From: Lobosporangium transversale
Taxonomy: Eukaryota > Mortierellomycota > Mortierellomycetes > Mortierellales > Mortierellaceae
Assembly (NCBI RefSeq): GCF_002105155.1
Contig: NW_019028982.1
Location: 394,501 to 458,500 of the forward strand
Direction: 5' to 3'
DNA: 64,000 nt
Of the stretch, positions 35,378 to 48,044 are shown in pieces (the first letter of the stretch is position 1; each line of letters starts with the position of its first letter). Below the pieces are notes generated by a model that ran no database searches, had not been told where the DNA came from, and saw nothing but the letters and a program-made list of their open reading frames with translations. The translations under genes were made by a program, and so were the position numbers.

Positions 35378-36641
35378 TTACTTTACTTTCTCCAGGGCTT
35401 CGAGGATCAAGGGAAGAATGTACGGGTATGAGAGCGATGATGAAGAAAAAAAAAAAAAATGGAAAGGTTCAAGCGGTCGCAGTAATAAGTGTGTAGCCCA
35501 AGGCACGCTCAAATAGGAGAATGAGCATTGCGGCTTTTGCTATTTAATGAAAGCCGTAAGATTTCCCTTTCCCCCCATCTTTGCTTACTTGGCCCTGTGG
35601 TGGCCGTATTGGTTCTCCCTAGGGTAGGGAAAACACAACGCCGGGTCAAATTCTGATCTTTTTTCTTCGTGGCTTTTTCTTAAAGTATTTGGAGCTGTGA
35701 GATTATCTACAGCCTCACTGCTTCTGATTGTAGAGTATCGCCACCATAAGGAAGGGCTCTTTTGTTATTACCACTGTTGCTGCTATAGTTCTTTATCTAT
35801 CCTTCAAAATGTGCATTCATGTCAATAAGCCTTTTTTTTTTTTTTTTTTTTTTCATTCCTCTCCCTTTTTGCCAAGGCCATATCCACAGTTACCACTGAT
35901 TAGCCTTTATAATTTTATTCGATTATCTACTTTGAGCATAGACCTTCCCTCGCTTAAGAAAATGAGGTAAAAAAACCTAAAAAAGCATCGGCTTCCTCCG
36001 GTCTTTACTTCCTTTATGTTAGGGCGGCATAAGAGCTAAAGCAGCTGTATTCCTTCTTAGAGAGTGGACTTAAAGATCGAAAATGAGACTTCCTTGGCGT
36101 GGCTAGCAATCTAAGGACTATATTGAGGCGTATGGAGCTCAGCTGGCTATTAGTGCAATATAGAGCTTGGGCCAAAGACAGTGGATGGAGCTGGGGCGAA
36201 TGCAACCAGCTCGTGAGGTCTGGTTGGTCATTTTACGTCTGTTATCTTCAGAACTCAAGGAATTGCCTAAGTTTTCTGCGTGTATCGTATTGGGGGATGA
36301 TGCGTGAGGAAGGCTGCGCCTCCTACGGAGCCTAGAGTTGCCTTGCCATCTGGTACAGGTGAATAATGCATTACCCGTAGTCTCAACACGTCACAGGTGA
36401 TGATATACGGCTCATTGATGTTGCAGGTACACTTGGGTAAAACTGTAGTACATTCCAAAGAGAGAGGAATACAAGGTTGCCACTAGGCCGGGACTGCTTC
36501 TTGGTGAATGCTTGTGGGAAATGTGCCTATTTAGCACTTGAAGGCGCATAGGTGTGTCATGTACATGGCACTATTGATCAGATTTAGAGGCTAGCTGTAC
36601 AATAAAAACGATTTTCTGTTTTTAGAAAGGATAAGGCTTTA
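35378..36641. other. 1.26 kb intergenic region, no gene seen
   Basis: It contains a 21-T run at 35831-35851 and short unconvincing frames. It separates the small paralogue from the 3' end of the large ankyrin/PH gene. AATAAAAAC at 36600 is on the wrong strand for that gene. Confidence 0.5.
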
Positions 36642-39600
36642 TTATTGTTCGTACTCTCCTAACCAATATGGCCTCAGCGGTCGCTCAAGACTGTTGCTTA
36701 ATAGTGCTTCCACCCAGGCTTCTGCCATATCTTCAGAATCTGTGCGGAAATCTAGTCTCACCAAACGCTTCTTAGTGTTGCTGGCAGCTGCATGAGCCAC
36801 TGCATCCCTATATTTCTCTCCTGACCCTTTCGCTAACATTTGGAGACAGAAACAATGTTTATCTATGGAGTCCTGCTCGCTATCTATACTCCCATCACCC
36901 TCACCGCAATCTTCATTGTCATCGTCCTCTGCTTGGCTGTACCCTTCCTCGTTACAATCATCGACCAGGTTCGCATTAAGGGAGCTTTGTTCATTAACAG
37001 GTCTCTTCCGGCCCCAGGGTAGTTGGTCTTTTTTACCAGTGTTCACCTTGACCACTCCTGAATTCGTCACGATAGAGCACATGTCATTCAAGTTCAAGCA
37101 ACGGATCCTATCTATTTTCGACATTGGCTGCGGCAATGTTGGATCTTGGGGCAAGGTCGAAGATTGAGAAGAATGTAAAGGCAATAGTGGATCCCGACAC
37201 TGCCAGAGCCTAGGTCCAATGATCTGGAACCACCCATCTCTCCAGCATCCTTGCTCCGTCCTATAATGCAACCTCCCTTGAAACAACAGGCGGTTACACC
37301 ACTCAAAGTACCGTAGACCCATCTGACATTCGACTAAATTTTGAGGTTCTGTCGGGATATGGTCTTCATCTTCATAAATAGCATCCTCGGGGTCCATCTC
37401 AGGACCAGGAATGAAGCATACGGATGCCAATATCTTTGCGATGATGCCTGAATCTCCACCCTCTGCAGCGTTGCCATTGTTTTTGTCCTTATTGTTGCAG
37501 TTCTCAACATTCAAATACGTGGCAGTGTAATCATCAGGGAGAGAAGAGGGATAGGAGTCATAGTCCGTCAAATCAACCCAGTCATTGACAGTTTGGAACT
37601 CCACACTGATAATTTGATTCCTACATGACGATCGGATCATATTGAAATCAATAGAGGATCGCGAGATACAGAGTTCATCTTCAAAATATATATAACGTGA
37701 CAGGATTTGAAGGGGCGTCTCCTGTGCGTAGAGCTCTTTGATGGTCAATTCCCTGCAGTTAGCTGGATCACTTTCCCGAGGTAGAGGGGGGAGAGGAGGC
37801 GAAGACAGTGGAAGAGGTGGGAGAGGGGGCGAAGAGCCAAGCGGAGGATCCCTCACAACACAGCCCTGATTATTTCCAAGCTGAGGATGGAGGGGCCTTA
37901 CACATTCGATTTCACTGATCACCATCATTGGACTCGTTTGTTGAAACAGCCTCTTTCGATGATGTCGGTACTGGCCCAGATAGTCCTGAGGATGCTTTAG
38001 GCTATTGGGTATACTCATTATTCCTCTCTTCCACCGCCCCAATATGCTCCGGTTTTCTTCAGCTCTCTCTTTCCCTCTTCCTCCACTGGAGGTTATGGAG
38101 ATTGATATTGATGCTGGTGCTGATGGCGATGGAGATGTATGGATAGGTGTCGATGGAGATGTATGGATGGGTGTCGATGCTGCAGACCAGGTAGATGGAG
38201 ATTGTATATCCAACTGCAGTGATGACACTGAACCGCAGGATGGGCTTGCAGCAGACATGGTATCCGACGCTGAAAGGTACTGTAAATCAGACAAGTCGCT
38301 GGTGCTGCTGTTGCTGCTGCTGCTACCTGATACGCGCTCTCTTAGATGTCTTTTTAGAAGTGAGTTATAATATGGTGCTTTCCCCTTTCCTGTGAGCACA
38401 GTTGTTTTAGGAGATATGTCGGTATCCAAGCTAGGTTGTGAGGAACCCATGGCACCATGGAAGCATGGCAATACTGGTGGGCATTGAGGGCCGGTAGAGG
38501 GCTCTACCGCAAAGGGGGTAAAACGGGGTTGCAGATGGGGCGCTTGCATCAAATGCGTTGTCAATGTAATGTTTAAGCCTTCATAAACCGGCCTAGAAAC
38601 AATATAGGGTACAAATGAGTTAAATGATAATGCTGATAGTGTATATAGTGAATCATCGGCGCGGAAACATCATAAGGGGTTAAATGTTGTGGCTAAGGCA
38701 GTCAAAAGTTGACTTACAGACAAAACTCTTGGTTAAATAGAATGCTATCGCTCTTCCAGGGCATATAATCTGTGTCGATCTTCTCACGCCCAGTATCGAT
38801 GCGGACAGAGAGCATGGTATCCTCATCTGGAGCCTCCAGCACAATATCTTCAATTCTTTTAACTATTTTACAAAGTGAGAAGGGATCATCAGTCAATTAA
38901 ATGAGTATAAGCTAGGTGAAGAGGGATGCAAAAGATATCATACTTCGAAGATATAGTATCCCTGTGTTGGTGGCTGAAGGCGAAGTACAGCTGGAAAGGG
39001 TCATTCGTTCGGGCTCGAGATTAGAAGCATACGTCCAGACACTGCTGCTGGATGGCCGCGTTGGAGTAGGGCCCGACGAAGGGTGGGTGGCGCCTGCTTC
39101 AGGTATCCTGCTTTCGTGTGTACCTAAATCCTGAACTACCTTTGGTTGTCGGACTGTGAAGCTCTGCTCCTTATAAACAATCACAATAAAAAGTAATGGT
39201 AACGGTAAGACATTATTTCTTTGGTACTCATACTAGGATTACGCTGTCATATTTTTTTTCCCAACCTTCCGTTCATCGAAAGTCCCATGGACAGCTGCCA
39301 AAGTTGACTCCATAAAAGGAAGTTGGTCCGAAGATCTCTGTGCATCATCGCCAGAGCTTCCCCTAGTATGCTGATACAGTAGCGCAGAAGGGCTCGTATG
39401 GGCGCGCTCATGCACACGCTCGGCTTCCTCTTCCAAACTTACAGCTTTCCTGGCCTCCAGTCCAAGGTGTGGCGTACTTTCATATATATCTCCTATCAAA
39501 AGCTGTTTCTTGGGCTTCGAAAAAAATATATAATAAATTAATAAATCAGTATCTCTACTTCCAATCAAGCGATATATATGCTGCAAGTATACACTTGGGA

Positions 39601-42472
39601 ACTTGAATTACGTCTTGTGCTTCTGAGCAATCCGCTTGCGAAGGCTCTAGCTGACCTTGGGCTGGACCACTGAGTATTTCCTTTGAACCTATTTCAGTAG
39701 CCTTGCCTGGCAATGTATTAACAGCATCCTTTGCCGTGTTCGATAACATTAGTGTTGGTGAAAGGCCTTGTGATGAAACTACAAGCACGACCTCCTTGCG
39801 CCTCCTCCATTGGGATGATTGCTTGGATACAGCCTTTGGTATGGGCAATAATGTGACCGAGCTCTCTCCGCTGACAGCAGATAGTGACAATCGATTTTTG
39901 TTTCCTTCGCTATCTTCTACATCATCGCCTGCTTTATGTGCTGGCCGGCCTACACTATGGCTACGGGCGAGCATAGGAGGCTTGAGTTGCTTGGTGAATG
40001 GCTTTGGGCCAGGAAATGTGAAGTTGTTGGCAGTAACTTTTGCTGAAGGGGCGAGAACGGGGGTAGAAATATCTAGAATCAAATGTGATGATCGAAGTGT
40101 AGGACGCGGAGGCAATGGAGGCCTCGCCGCCAGGTTTGCCACATTGTCCTTTATTGATGTGATATTGTTCATTATAGGCTCTCCTTCAATCAAGGTTTTC
40201 AGTCGAGGGTCACTTAGCCTTGGCGTCTGCGTTGCTGCTGTTGCATCTGGCAATCCTGATGCTGGTAAGGCGCATTCATAGAAGAAAGAGGGGGGAATCG
40301 GCGGCTTTGGGTCTTTGCTGAAGGATGGTGCTAGTTTCGCTATATTAACCATTGTCGCCTTGTCGGCCTCCAATTGCGACTGTGTAGTAGCTTTACTGCG
40401 GCAACCCGGTTGTAACTTTTGTCGAATGCGCTTAGTGATGCTACCATTGCTATTAAAAGTCGAATCAAGCATATGATTCCTGTTTCTGAGAAGTCTTGTC
40501 ATCCATGATTGTGATTCCAAAATAGGCGGAGAAGGAATTCGCTTAATTGGCGATGATCTGCCAACAACAATCATTGGCGTTGACTGTAAGCCGCCCATCG
40601 AGGAGGCGATCAATGAGGACTTAAGCTTGTCAAGAGGCGAAGTTGGTACAGGCACAAGCTCCCTATTCAAACTGTTCTTGATATCCAGCGATGATGGCAG
40701 TGGCGGGAGAGACCGATTGGGGTTCGCATGGGTTATACTTAAGTCCTTTGCTTCTTGATCAGTTGCACGGGTTAGTGGTAAAGGGGGAATGTATTTAGGG
40801 AATGGCAGTGGCTTGTCCATAGAACCAGCATTCAAGTTGCTGGCTATGGTAAGATGACGGAAGCATCCGCTCATAGTTCCATCAAGACTGGAATCTATTG
40901 GTGGAGACCCCAGGGTACCGCTAAATCGATTAGTCAAAGAACTTGGTGGCTCTTCATAATCTATGACCTGCTCATATTGGTCTAAGATTATGGAGTCAAC
41001 ATCCTCATTTTCATCTTCTATCTCTGAGCCAGCCTCAGGAACCATATGGCGCTGAAAGATACGGACATTCTTGACCGATTCCCATTGGACGGCTTTGGAC
41101 TTCTTCAGAGCTAATACCCGGCCATCGTCAAATCCAGAATCCGTCTGATTCTTTAAAGCTTCCTTTGTATTTGAATTGACTTGTGGTGTATGGCAGTGTG
41201 TTTGTATCTGCAATTTAGCGATGTAGTCGTCATAAGCCTTGTATGCCGCGATCTGGGCTTCCAGGACAGGCTCAGGCCCTTGTTGTCGATCGTTGCGATT
41301 CTTCAAAACTGACCGGATTGGCTTGGGTGCATCCATTAGGGGACGCCGAACGATGATTCGTTGATAGCAGGTTAAGTCTTGGTAAGGCTCAACGGCTTCT
41401 GGGTCGATCGCGTTAAGGTAATCAAAATCATCGTCATCCTGAACCTCAGATAACTTTAACAGTCCTTGTTGATCAATAGGGTATTGACTTGTGAAGGCTA
41501 AGGTCTTGTTAGCTTCAGATATCGCCCTTCTGTCATTAAATACCTCATCATTAATGTTATTGGATAGTAAATTGTAATACTGTTCAGCTGTATCGTTTGG
41601 ATTTAGTAAAGATATCCTGGAACCAACCAGTTCGTTGCTAAGACTACGGTCCTTGAGCCCAATGTTGTCATCCTTTTCTGGTCTGTTTAGGTGATGCGGC
41701 CTCGCCAGCGTTATAGATGGGATATGATTCCTAAAGGATTCTGCATCTTTTCCAAGTCTTTTTTTGAGACTGTCTACACCAGGTTGTTGTCTCAGCAATT
41801 CTACTAGTTCGCGATCATCCAACTTGACAGCCTCCAAAATGTCATACGCGTTGAGGCCGCAACCGTTTTGTAGTCCAAGGTCACCTCCCTTTGAGATAAG
41901 CAGGTCAAGAGTGGACTTCATTCCCAGAAATGCAGCAAGGTGGACGGCATTGCTTTTATCACCAAAATAGTCTTTGTTAATCTGCTCAGATGAGAGCTCC
42001 TAAATAACACAAGGATCGACTCGTTAAAGTGGGATATTGAAGCTTACAAAAATTTGCTTTATCATTATCATTAGCTTACATTTACAAGCATTTGAACGAT
42101 GGTCTCTTGCTCGCTTGCGTTAGCAGATTGGCCTGCATTTTGGGATAGTATACTAAATCCAAGTACGGTCATAGCTATGGATCCTGGTGATGCCACAGAA
42201 GGATCCGCATACACGACTCCAAGCAAGATCGCTGCCTTTGCTTGCAGCTCCTTAGGAAAGTAATCCCTGTCAACATGTAGCGTTGGCAATTGGATTGAAT
42301 GCTTGATGGCTTTGAGGCGACCATCGTGTTGGGTCGCTGGATGAACTCGCATCTGTGCTGGTATATGTGCCTGTGCTTGTTTTATGTTGTGAATTTGTGT
42401 GATGAGGAGTTTGGTTTGTGCTTGTTGGATGAGCTCTATCCAGAGGGTCCGCATGGTAAGCAGCTCTTCCAT
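36642..42472 (-). CDS. Ankyrin-repeat protein with anillin/Bud4-like region and PH domain
   Basis: Exons 42472-42080, 41999-39612, 39514-39266, 39169-38944, 38862-38718 and 38592-36642 join with no phase conflict to 1783 residues. The start ATG has an ACCATGG context. Residues about 30-190 contain a helical region and ankyrin-type repeats (SNAVHLAAFLGMKSTLDLLI, NGCGLNAYDILEAV). A long disordered Ser/Pro-rich part follows, with poly-Pro motifs. Near residues 1080-1155, ILYLRIKRIEDIVLEAPDED and ILFNQEFCLPVYEGLNITL resemble the C2-like anillin homology region of Bud4/Int1/Mid2. A split PH domain (FEWCNRLLFQGRLHY ... WFQIIGPRLWQCRD ... LDFRTDSEDMAEAWVEALL) spans about 1571-1768. Bud4-type proteins organise septin rings; that role here is inferred. 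The ankyrin N-terminus is not known to me in that family. Confidence 0.75.
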
Positions 42473-43113
42473 GGTACTTGTCCTTTAATTTCAAAATGAA
42501 TATAGCACACTTTTTAGGAGTCAGATTGATACTCTGTCAGTACGACAGCCTAAAGAGCAATATTCAATCTGAAACCCTGTCTTTTCTTTGAAAATAAAGA
42601 TGGGCAATAGGATGGCAAACGTGAGCAAAAAAAAGAAAGTGTGAGGAGATGAATGAAGCGTGTATAAGAGAGAAGAAGTACAGCAAAGAAAAGGAGGGAA
42701 ATAGAGAGAGAGTGAAAGACGAAGGTGGATAGGCATACCAACTACAAGTCGCTCAAGGATCGGAGTAATAATGCAATAAAGCCTTTCTTGAGAAAGACCA
42801 AGAGAGACAGCACACTTCAATGACCAGCTTTTGCTTTTTTCAAGTCAGCAAGCAAGAGCTTTCTAGGTCCCCTGAAAGATAAAGATATGAATAGTCCACA
42901 CAAAAAACAATATGCCCTTCATCTTAGTCGATCCTTTCTTTAGGATACATTGGTTAATTTTATTGCGAACGCGTTCTTTCTGATGTTTCATGTGTCTGTG
43001 CAACTGAGATTAAAGCTATTTCAAGCATGCATTGTCATCCACATCATTAAATGACAAACAAACACAAGCATGCATCATTGGAGAGAAGTCTTTTAATTGT
43101 TTGATTTAACAAC
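42473..43113. other. Promoter region of the ankyrin/PH gene and 3' flank of TMEM42
   Basis: The minus strand is strongly CT-rich from about 42600 to 42730, typical of promoters in this window. A short frame on the minus strand at 42820-42739 (CAVSLGLSQERLYCIITPI) ends at a good donor (GTATGC). It cannot be spliced in frame onto the ATG at 42472, so it is at most a non-coding leader exon. Confidence 0.4.
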
Positions 43114-43845
43114 TTAATCAGCCTTTTGTTTTGAAGCCTCGCTTGAACTCACAAGGACACTGCCAAGCACAATTAGACAGGCACCAAACCACCATTGCAA
43201 CGTCAATGGCTCAGAGAAGAGTGCATATCCTAGTACAGCCTAAAAACAAATGTCGGATGGAATACAATTAATCTAGGTAGATGCCTGCGCGTATCAATTT
43301 ATTTTTATCATAATGTTCACTTACTGTCAAGCAAAAGTTGGCAGCGCTATTGATTACAGTTACGGTTGCTGAGGACTTAGATCGGTTCAAGGCCTTTGTG
43401 AAAAGAGTCCACATGACTGCATTACAGATGAAGATCAGAGCAAAACAAATGGTTCTCACAGCAACTACTACCTATAAAACAAATATTATAGATGGTTCGT
43501 TTTGATGATCATTCGAGCACACGCGCCTCTTGCCACTTTCACTTTGCCAATAACTCAGGACATATTTGTCCCAATTCACCGACTTACAGGACTCGTCTCC
43601 CCTTCCTTAGCAATGAAAAGTGTTGTACAATATGGAGTTGTGGGTGCTATAAAAGAGTTGCATGCATACTGTAAAAAATTGATTGTCCTGACATCAAGGG
43701 TCAACTTCGCAAAAACAGATGCTAGAGCAGCGAAAGTTCCTGCCAGAATAGCTGTAGGGATGGCGGTTCTTAATCCTCTTGATGCGGATACTGCATTTCG
43801 TTTCCTTGCAGTCGCTGTGCTTTTTCTGGGACGGTATCCTGACAT
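43114..43845 (-). CDS. TMEM42-like membrane protein (EamA/DMT superfamily)
   Basis: Three exons, 43845-43588, 43471-43325 and 43239-43114, all phase 0, give 176 residues. After a basic N-terminus come AILAGTFAALASVFAKLTLD, then ICFALIFICNAVMWTLFTKAL, SKSSATVTVINSAANFCLT and VLGYALFSEPLTLQWWFGAC, ending in a last membrane helix (LIVLGSVLVSS). The NAVMWTLFTKAL and SSATVTV blocks and the GE/SEP-LxLxWW motif are those of TMEM42, a half-size relative of drug/metabolite transporters with four predicted helices. The substrate is unknown. It is divergent from NUP54 across 344 bp. Confidence 0.85.
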
Positions 43846-44189
43846 GGCGACGGGGTGTAAGCGATGTGCGCTTTGAAAACGCGCATGTTGGTCATGTTGT
43901 CGACGTCACTTCCGCGAGTTTAATAATTTTTTTGCCTTTACTTTTTTCAGCTCGATTAACTCCAAAGGTCCACGCCCAACGCTTCACATCAGCCCAACAC
44001 TAGGAGACATCCACATCAAGGTTCGGTAGCGACACAGGATTCACTCAGATCTCAGGGATCATCGGCGCTTCCTCCATTCCAAAGACTGAACTCTTTATAC
44101 AGCTAATCGAACTACCTCCCTCAGCTTCTCACAGGATTCTGATCAGGCCCAAAGCCCACCTTTTTTTTGACCCATCATAATTCACTATA
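43846..44189. promoter_or_regulatory. Divergent TMEM42/NUP54 promoter with CRE-like site
   Basis: Between the two start codons, CGACGTCA at 43901-43908 matches the CRE palindrome TGACGTCA at seven of eight positions. Its context GACGTCACT is shared with the site at 7392-7400 in the ATP5 promoter. A T run lies just before the NUP54 ATG region. Confidence 0.4.
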
Positions 44190-46001
44190 ATGTCTGGTTT
44201 CACATTTGGAGGGGCAACAACACCTGCTGGAGGATCACTGTTTGGAGCTACACCAGCTGCTTCAGCAGCAGGAAGTTTGTTTGGGGCCAAACCCACAACA
44301 CCAGGATCGAATAACCTTTTTGGTGCAGCAGCACAACCCGCAACACCCGCATCTGGAACAGGACTCTTTGGGTCAACGCCAGCCTTGTCTACACCAGCAT
44401 CTGGTGGCTTGTTTGGTGCGACGGCCACGCCTGCCACAGGGCTGTTTGGAGCAGCTACTACATCCGCCACACCAGCGGCTGGTGGATTATTTGGTGCAAC
44501 TACTACGTCGACTGCGCCTGCTGCGGGTGGATTGTTTGGTGCACCTGCCGCATCTGCTGCACCGGCTACAGGAGGATTCTTTGGAGGTACGCCTGCGTCT
44601 GGCATAGGGTCAAATCTCTTTGGAGCAGCTTCTTCGACAGCGCCAGCATCAGGAGGATTTTTTGGAGCAAAGCCAGCCGCCTCGGGATTCTCATTCGCAG
44701 TACCTGGGACCTCAACGGCACCAGCAGCAGGAAGCTTGTTTGGCGCAGCACCCAAACCATTTGGGTCAAGTGGATTTGGTACATCAACCGCTACAACCGT
44801 CGCCCCAACTATCCCTGGGTTTGGCGCCTCTCTTGCATCAGGACAGAGACAGCAGTATGTAATTGGGAATGTCAAACCAGAGATACCAGTTTGGTATAAT
44901 CTTATGTATATCAAGAACTCATGGGACCCTACACATCCCAATTGCCAGTTTAAAGTACGTCACTCTACAAACAGGAGCTTGTGATATTGTTGAAGAGCGG
45001 ATTTCTAATACATTTTTTTTTTTCTCTTTTTCTCTTCTAGTATTTCTTTTACAATTTCGTACATCCTGATGATGTGAATAAATATGGACCACCTCCAAAT
45101 GTCGATCCTTTTGAATGGCAGCAGGCGGTGAGAGAATGTCCTGATAAAGAATGGTGTGTCATTGGTTTTATAAATGTGTAGAGATGTGATTATTGCTTTG
45201 TATTTTATATTCCAATTAACAGGTTTAGTACCGTATCTGTTGTAGTATGGTACCTGCTCTGGCGATTGGATTTGAAGATTTGAAAAAGAGAATGGAGACC
45301 CAAAACGACATGACAGAAATGCAAAGGATAAAACTTGAAGAGATTGAAGTCAAGATGAATGAAATCATGCAGTTTCATGTAGTCCAGACAGCAACAAAGG
45401 TTCGGGAGTTCAAGCGACGTCACATTCAGCTTGCTCAACGTGTTCTAACTGTAAGTCCTGGACCATTGTTATAAGAATCTGGATGGCTGAGTGCCTTTTC
45501 TTCGCAATAACCAATACTCCTGTTTGATTTTCTCGAATGTTTCGCTGTAGCTGATGAAGCGTGTTCAGATATTGCGAAACAGAGGCGTACCAATCCGGGA
45601 AGATGAAGAGCTTTTGAGAGTCAGACTTGAGAATGCGCTAGAGCAACTTCGTAATCCTGCACACTTTAGAGGCAAGATAACAGAACTATGGGCGCAGCTG
45701 CAGATCCTAAAGGATTCCAAAAGACTGCATCCTTATAGCAGCCACGGCGTCCCTGACGCATCACAACTTGAGGCTGTTGGCAAGGTACTTGCTTTATGGC
45801 CGACATTATCATATTATAAGATGTTTTCAAGAAAATTCAATTTATCACTAAGTTGACTCATGCGCGTACTTTTTCTTCTTTTTTTTACAGGTTTTACAAG
45901 AACAGCAAGCAGGTCTAGCGCACATCACTTCGATTATTCAGCAGGACATGGAAGACATTGAGATCTTGCAGCGCAAACTAGAGGAAACAAAACGAGCATG
46001 A
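44190..46001 (+). CDS. NUP54: Nucleoporin NUP54 (yeast Nup57), FG repeat
   Basis: Exons 44190-44954, 45041-45153, 45246-45450, 45551-45784 and 45891-46001 give 475 residues. The first 215 residues carry about 15 FG dipeptides, mostly SLFGA, GLFGA or GFFG spaced by Ala/Thr/Pro linkers. The alpha/beta region starts near EIPVWYNLMYIKNSWDPTHP and includes YFFYNFVHPDDVNKYGPPPN and CMVPALAIGFEDLKKRM, where the Cys codon is completed across an intron. The C-terminal coiled coils (MQRIKLEEIEVKMNEIMQFH to IEILQRKLEETKRA) mediate assembly with Nup62 and Nup58 in the central channel. The FG part binds transport receptors and forms the permeability barrier. Confidence 0.94.
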
Positions 46002-46879
46002 AAGTGTAAACGTTGCTGGACAATAATAAAGATGTGGTTTCTCAGTGTTCTCTTCAAATAGTACCATTGAGAAAAAAAAAAAAAAAAAAAAAAAGTGACT
46101 GCTGACACTGTGCTTTGATTCCTCTTGAAATTATCACTGTTTTTTATTTTTTCTCTTTTCTCATTCAATTCTACGCGATTTAGTTACTCATCAGCCAAAG
46201 GTTCACTCATTTCATTCCCTCTATTTATTACACAGTAGACAGGTCATGTAAGTTGTACCGATTTAATAACACACTGTTAAGGACATGTATGTCTAGTATA
46301 CATGACATACAGCACGTATTCACTCTATTACATAACATGGTATCGCGTCAAAAGTAAAAAGCGGAGGTTACCATTTACCTTCGTTCCAGTGTTGCCTCGA
46401 AAATTGGCGGCAATACGCAGGGGCTACAAATTTGTTCTATTATTCAGTCATTCAGTCATTCAGTCACAGTAAAATATAACCTTGTGGGCCAAACTTACCC
46501 ACAGCTCCTGTGGTCACCTCTCAAGTGCAACCACCGTCACCACTACCACTAACTTTCCGTCATATTCCCATGCATATCTGATATATCAATACAGCATCAA
46601 TTCTTTATCTCTTGGCAACCAGGCTTATCGATTCAGCCGGCGCAACTGCTGTCTGCTTCAAAAGAATCAACTGTTCTATCCAGAAATCCTGCTGCTATAA
46701 TCGTCTACTCTCATTCACCTGAACTAGCTGCATTCAACGTAGTCATAAACACCAGTTCTACCGATACTATCTTTAAAATTTCAAAAACTGCTTCCAGTGA
46801 AGTTCGGATAGCACCACCAGAAGCAACATTAAAACCAAGTCTATCTGTCGGAGGAAAGTTAGTTAACCAGGATTTAGTC
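46002..46879. other. Intergenic, then a decayed 5' part of the next gene
   Basis: After NUP54 there is a 21-A run (46074-46094) and three copies of ATTCAGTC near 46441-46465. From about 46551 to 46879 the frame of the next gene is open without an ATG. From about 46480 to 46581 a different frame (LPTAPVVTSQVQPPSPLPL, then FRHIPMHI) aligns with the N-terminus of the paralogue at 48324. A one-base indel near 46580 would connect them, so the 5' part of this gene copy looks frameshifted. Confidence 0.5.
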
Positions 46880-48044
46880 ATGGTGATACCCGAATTATCA
46901 AGCCAGCGTGGCTCTAGACCTACTAATTCGGAGAATGGGGCGCGCGAGAATCCCTATCTAGCTTTTGTCGCTGCTATCGATCCTGATGGCACAATGGATG
47001 ACGGTCGAGCCTATGTTGGTGGTGCAAGACATTATGTTGATAAGGCTGTGACTCGTTCTGCAAATAACATCAGTAATCAGCAGAGTCCTCCAACTCAAGC
47101 TCAATCTCAAGTTCAAGTTCAAGTTCAAACCCAAGCTCAATCTCAGGTTCAAGCTCCAGCTCAAACCCAATCTCAAACCCAAAGCAAGCAGCAATTGGGA
47201 AGCAGCCGTCAACCGGCGCAACACTCTTTCAAGCAACCGCCACAACAGCCGTAAGAAAATATCTACTCTTATGAAATGAAATACATTTATAGATCAGTCC
47301 AGCTGATTTTTATACCCATACCTTCAAATTAGAAAATATTCTACAGCAGAACGAGTTCGTGGATCTGGCCAATCTCGGTGGTCTGGAAAACCGCTGGCTA
47401 CCGCAAACTCGATTCCTGAAGGATTTTTTGCTACTGCTAAACCAGTTACACCCGCGTCATCATCAAACGCTTCACCCCAGCAGGTTAAGCAAGATTTATC
47501 TCCACAACATAGTGATTCAGGCCAATTTCGAGATCACAGGCCTGAAACAAAAGTCCCGGAGGTGCAGCATGAGTTCCGCCCTAGAATATCAGATGTTCAG
47601 CGGGCCATGGGCTCCGTCACTGTTAACGAAGGAAATGTCACGAAAGTCTCTCAGCACCCTGAGCAGGCCCGTTCAAACTGGAATACTCTCGCAACATCAT
47701 CAGAAACTGCAGGATGGGGACTCCTTTCATCGAGAACAATGCCCAGTAGAGCTGGGAGATTTGGCGATATCAGTGACGATGAAGGGTCAGTGTCCACCTC
47801 GCGAGGTTCACATTCAGTAGTGCCCGCGTCTAATGATGGTGATCCATTATATCTTCAGTATCCAATTGGAGATGGATGCTATGTCACAGTGACTATACAT
47901 GTAGATAGGAGTGCACAAGCTGCACGCAGACGAATCCCTATTGAGATGCCTCGCTTGCAGTCTGGTTACAAAGTACAGACAATGGAACAGTTGGCTAATA
48001 TTTTCAAAGAAGCGGTGGAAGACGAGAAGAGTAACGCGTTATGA
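46880..48044 (+). CDS. Uncharacterised protein, tandem copy A
   Basis: Exons 46880-47250 and 47333-48044 give 360 residues from the first in-frame ATG. I recognise no known family. Blocks shared with copy B (48324-49845) are ENPYLAFVAAIDPDGTMDD plus HYVDKA, the intron at the same codon and phase, PEGFFA, ISDVQRAMGSVTV, and the best conserved C-terminal 75 residues, with NDGDPLYLQYPIGDGCY and a final helix EQLANIFKEAVEDEK. Between the first block and the intron lies a Gln-alternating tract (QVQVQVQTQAQSQVQ) from an imperfect CAA-GTT/CAA-GCT hexamer repeat. The start is uncertain because homology to copy B continues upstream in a broken frame, so A may be a shortened or decaying copy. No signal peptide or membrane segment is seen. 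Confidence 0.6.
47092..47205 (+). repeat. Hexamer repeat coding alternating Gln in copy A
   Basis: Degenerate CAAGTT, CAAGCT, CAATCT and CAAACC units in tandem encode Q-V, Q-A, Q-S and Q-T pairs. Copy B lacks the repeat at this place, so it arose or expanded after the duplication. Confidence 0.8.

Noticed and set aside
42739-42820. Extra coding exon upstream of the ankyrin/PH gene
   Set aside because: It ends in a good donor, but splicing to any acceptor before the ATG at 42472 gives the wrong phase or a stop. The ATG there has a strong context.
44129-44941. Long minus-strand frame opposite the NUP54 FG repeats
   Set aside because: Repetitive antisense shadow of the FG coding repeat; the plus strand encodes the clear nucleoporin.
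46440-46466. Triplicate ATTCAGTC as a binding-site cluster
   Set aside because: Short direct repeat without a known factor; most likely slippage.
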